Positions 6,056 through 6,555 of a stretch of 6,555 nt of DNA are shown piece after piece (within the stretch, counting starts at the first letter, position 1; every line of letters starts with the position of its first letter). The DNA comes from Akkermansiaceae bacterium (GTDB taxonomy: Bacteria > Verrucomicrobiota > Verrucomicrobiia > Verrucomicrobiales > Akkermansiaceae), in the NCBI GenBank assembly GCA_023300065.1, contig JALZWJ010000371.1, forward strand, positions 1-6,555. The letters run 5' to 3'. The notes beneath the pieces are model-generated. The model was not told the origin of the DNA, did not search any database, and worked only from the letters and a program-made list of their open reading frames with translations. Made by a program: the position numbers and the translations under genes.

Positions 6056-6555
6056 CACCCTCGCCCAACCTCCAAACGGAATCAGCCGTCAAAGAACGTT
6101 ACGCAGCAGCCTCACAAGCCGTTGAGCCTCTCCTCTGCTGCCCAGTCGATTACGACCCCCAGTATCTCAAAGCGATCCCTACCGAAGTCATCGAGCGTGA
6201 CTACGGATGCGGAGATCCTTCTAAATATCTCCTTCCCGGCGAAACCGTCTTAGACCTCGGTTCAGGGACTGGAAAAATTTGCTTCATCGCCTCACAAGTC
6301 GTCGGACCAGAAGGTAAAGTCATCGGCGTAGACATGACTGACGACATGCTAGAAGTCGCCAACCGCTATGCTCCTGAAGTCGCAAAAAACATCGGGCACG
6401 CCAATGTCGAGTTCCGCAAAGGCCGCATCCAGGACCTAGGCCTTGACCTAGACCTCCTTGATCAAAAACTCATCGAGCAACCCGTCAACAACATTGAGGA
6501 CTACCTCGCGGTCGAAAGCATCGCCAACGATCTCCGCACCTCCTCCCCCCTCATC
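6052..6555 (+). CDS. arsM: ArsM-like SAM-dependent methyltransferase, 3' end outside the window
   Basis: The first 168 residues of a class I methyltransferase are present and the frame is open to the last base. They show paired Cys29-Cys30, then ERDYGCGDPS (48-57) with Cys53. This GCG(D/N)P element lies just before SAM motif I in ArsM proteins and carries one of the arsenic-binding cysteines. Motif I is VLDLGSGTG (66-74), and the acidic motif II ends in GVDMT (92-96). After EFRKGRIQDL the protein carries a leucine- and acid-rich insertion, a form I associate with the ArsM-like enzymes found beside ArsS in arsenosugar loci. The downstream catalytic cysteines and the SNCV-type motif would fall beyond the edge and cannot be checked. 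The expected reaction is methylation of arsenite using SAM and thiols, in the cytosol. It starts on the ATGA overlap with no separate ribosome site. The gene symbol is provisional. Confidence 0.8.
   Translation, partial: MTPSPNLQTESAVKERYAAASQAVEPLLCCPVDYDPQYLKAIPTEVIERDYGCGDPSKYLLPGETVLDLGSGTGKICFIASQVVGPEGKVIGVDMTDDMLEVANRYAPEVAKNIGHANVEFRKGRIQDLGLDLDLLDQKLIEQPVNNIEDYLAVESIANDLRTSSPLI

Noticed and set aside
1..6555. CRISPR arrays, insertion sequences, transposases, prophage genes or tRNA genes
   Set aside because: No regularly spaced repeats, transposase motifs, terminal inverted repeats or complete cloverleaf were seen. Although ssrA is a common integration target, its 3' end, where an attachment site would be, is outside the window.

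Overview
The window looks like a chromosomal segment of a Verrucomicrobiota-type (PVC group) bacterium. The clues are a secreted protein with an SHD1-like N-terminal domain fused to a C39-like cysteine peptidase fold, moderate GC, few clear Shine-Dalgarno sites, and an arsenosugar-type gene set. The phylum call is an inference from family content. No marker gene in the window decides it.

Layout from left to right. (1) Positions 1-134, minus strand: the 5' part of a tmRNA gene (ssrA) cut by the left edge. It has a GGGGGCG 5' end, the UUCGAC motif, an intact pseudoknot PK1 and a tag frame encoding ADSNELALAA followed by TAA. (2) Positions 215-1663, plus strand: a signal-peptide-bearing C39-like peptidase with an N-terminal SHD1-like domain, divergent from ssrA. 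(3) Positions 5225 down to 1717, minus strand: a coupled two-gene unit. It holds a membrane GT2 of the cellulose-synthase/CSLA-like type, then a 673-residue protein that joins a multi-pass GT-C (mannosyltransferase/GT87-like) domain to a GT2 domain of the TIGR04283 'arsenosugar biosynthesis' type. The two genes overlap by GTGA. (4) Positions 5226-5416: a 191-bp divergent regulatory gap with an imperfect inverted repeat. (5) Positions 5417 to the right edge, plus strand: a TIGR04282/DUF2064 glycosyltransferase overlapping by ATGA with an ArsM-like SAM methyltransferase that runs off the window.

How the genes may work together: TIGR04282, TIGR04283 and an ArsM-like methyltransferase are families that accompany the radical-SAM enzyme ArsS in arsenosugar biosynthesis. 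ArsM methylates arsenite, ArsS adds the 5'-deoxyadenosyl group, and glycosyltransferases finish the arsenosugar. No ArsS is visible. The likely place is just beyond the right edge. What is unusual is that the TIGR04283 domain is fused to a GT-C membrane domain and co-transcribed with a processive-type membrane GT2. This hints at a membrane- or lipid-linked (or polymeric) glycan step. That last point is a hypothesis. The tmRNA and the peptidase appear functionally unrelated to the glycosyltransferase locus.
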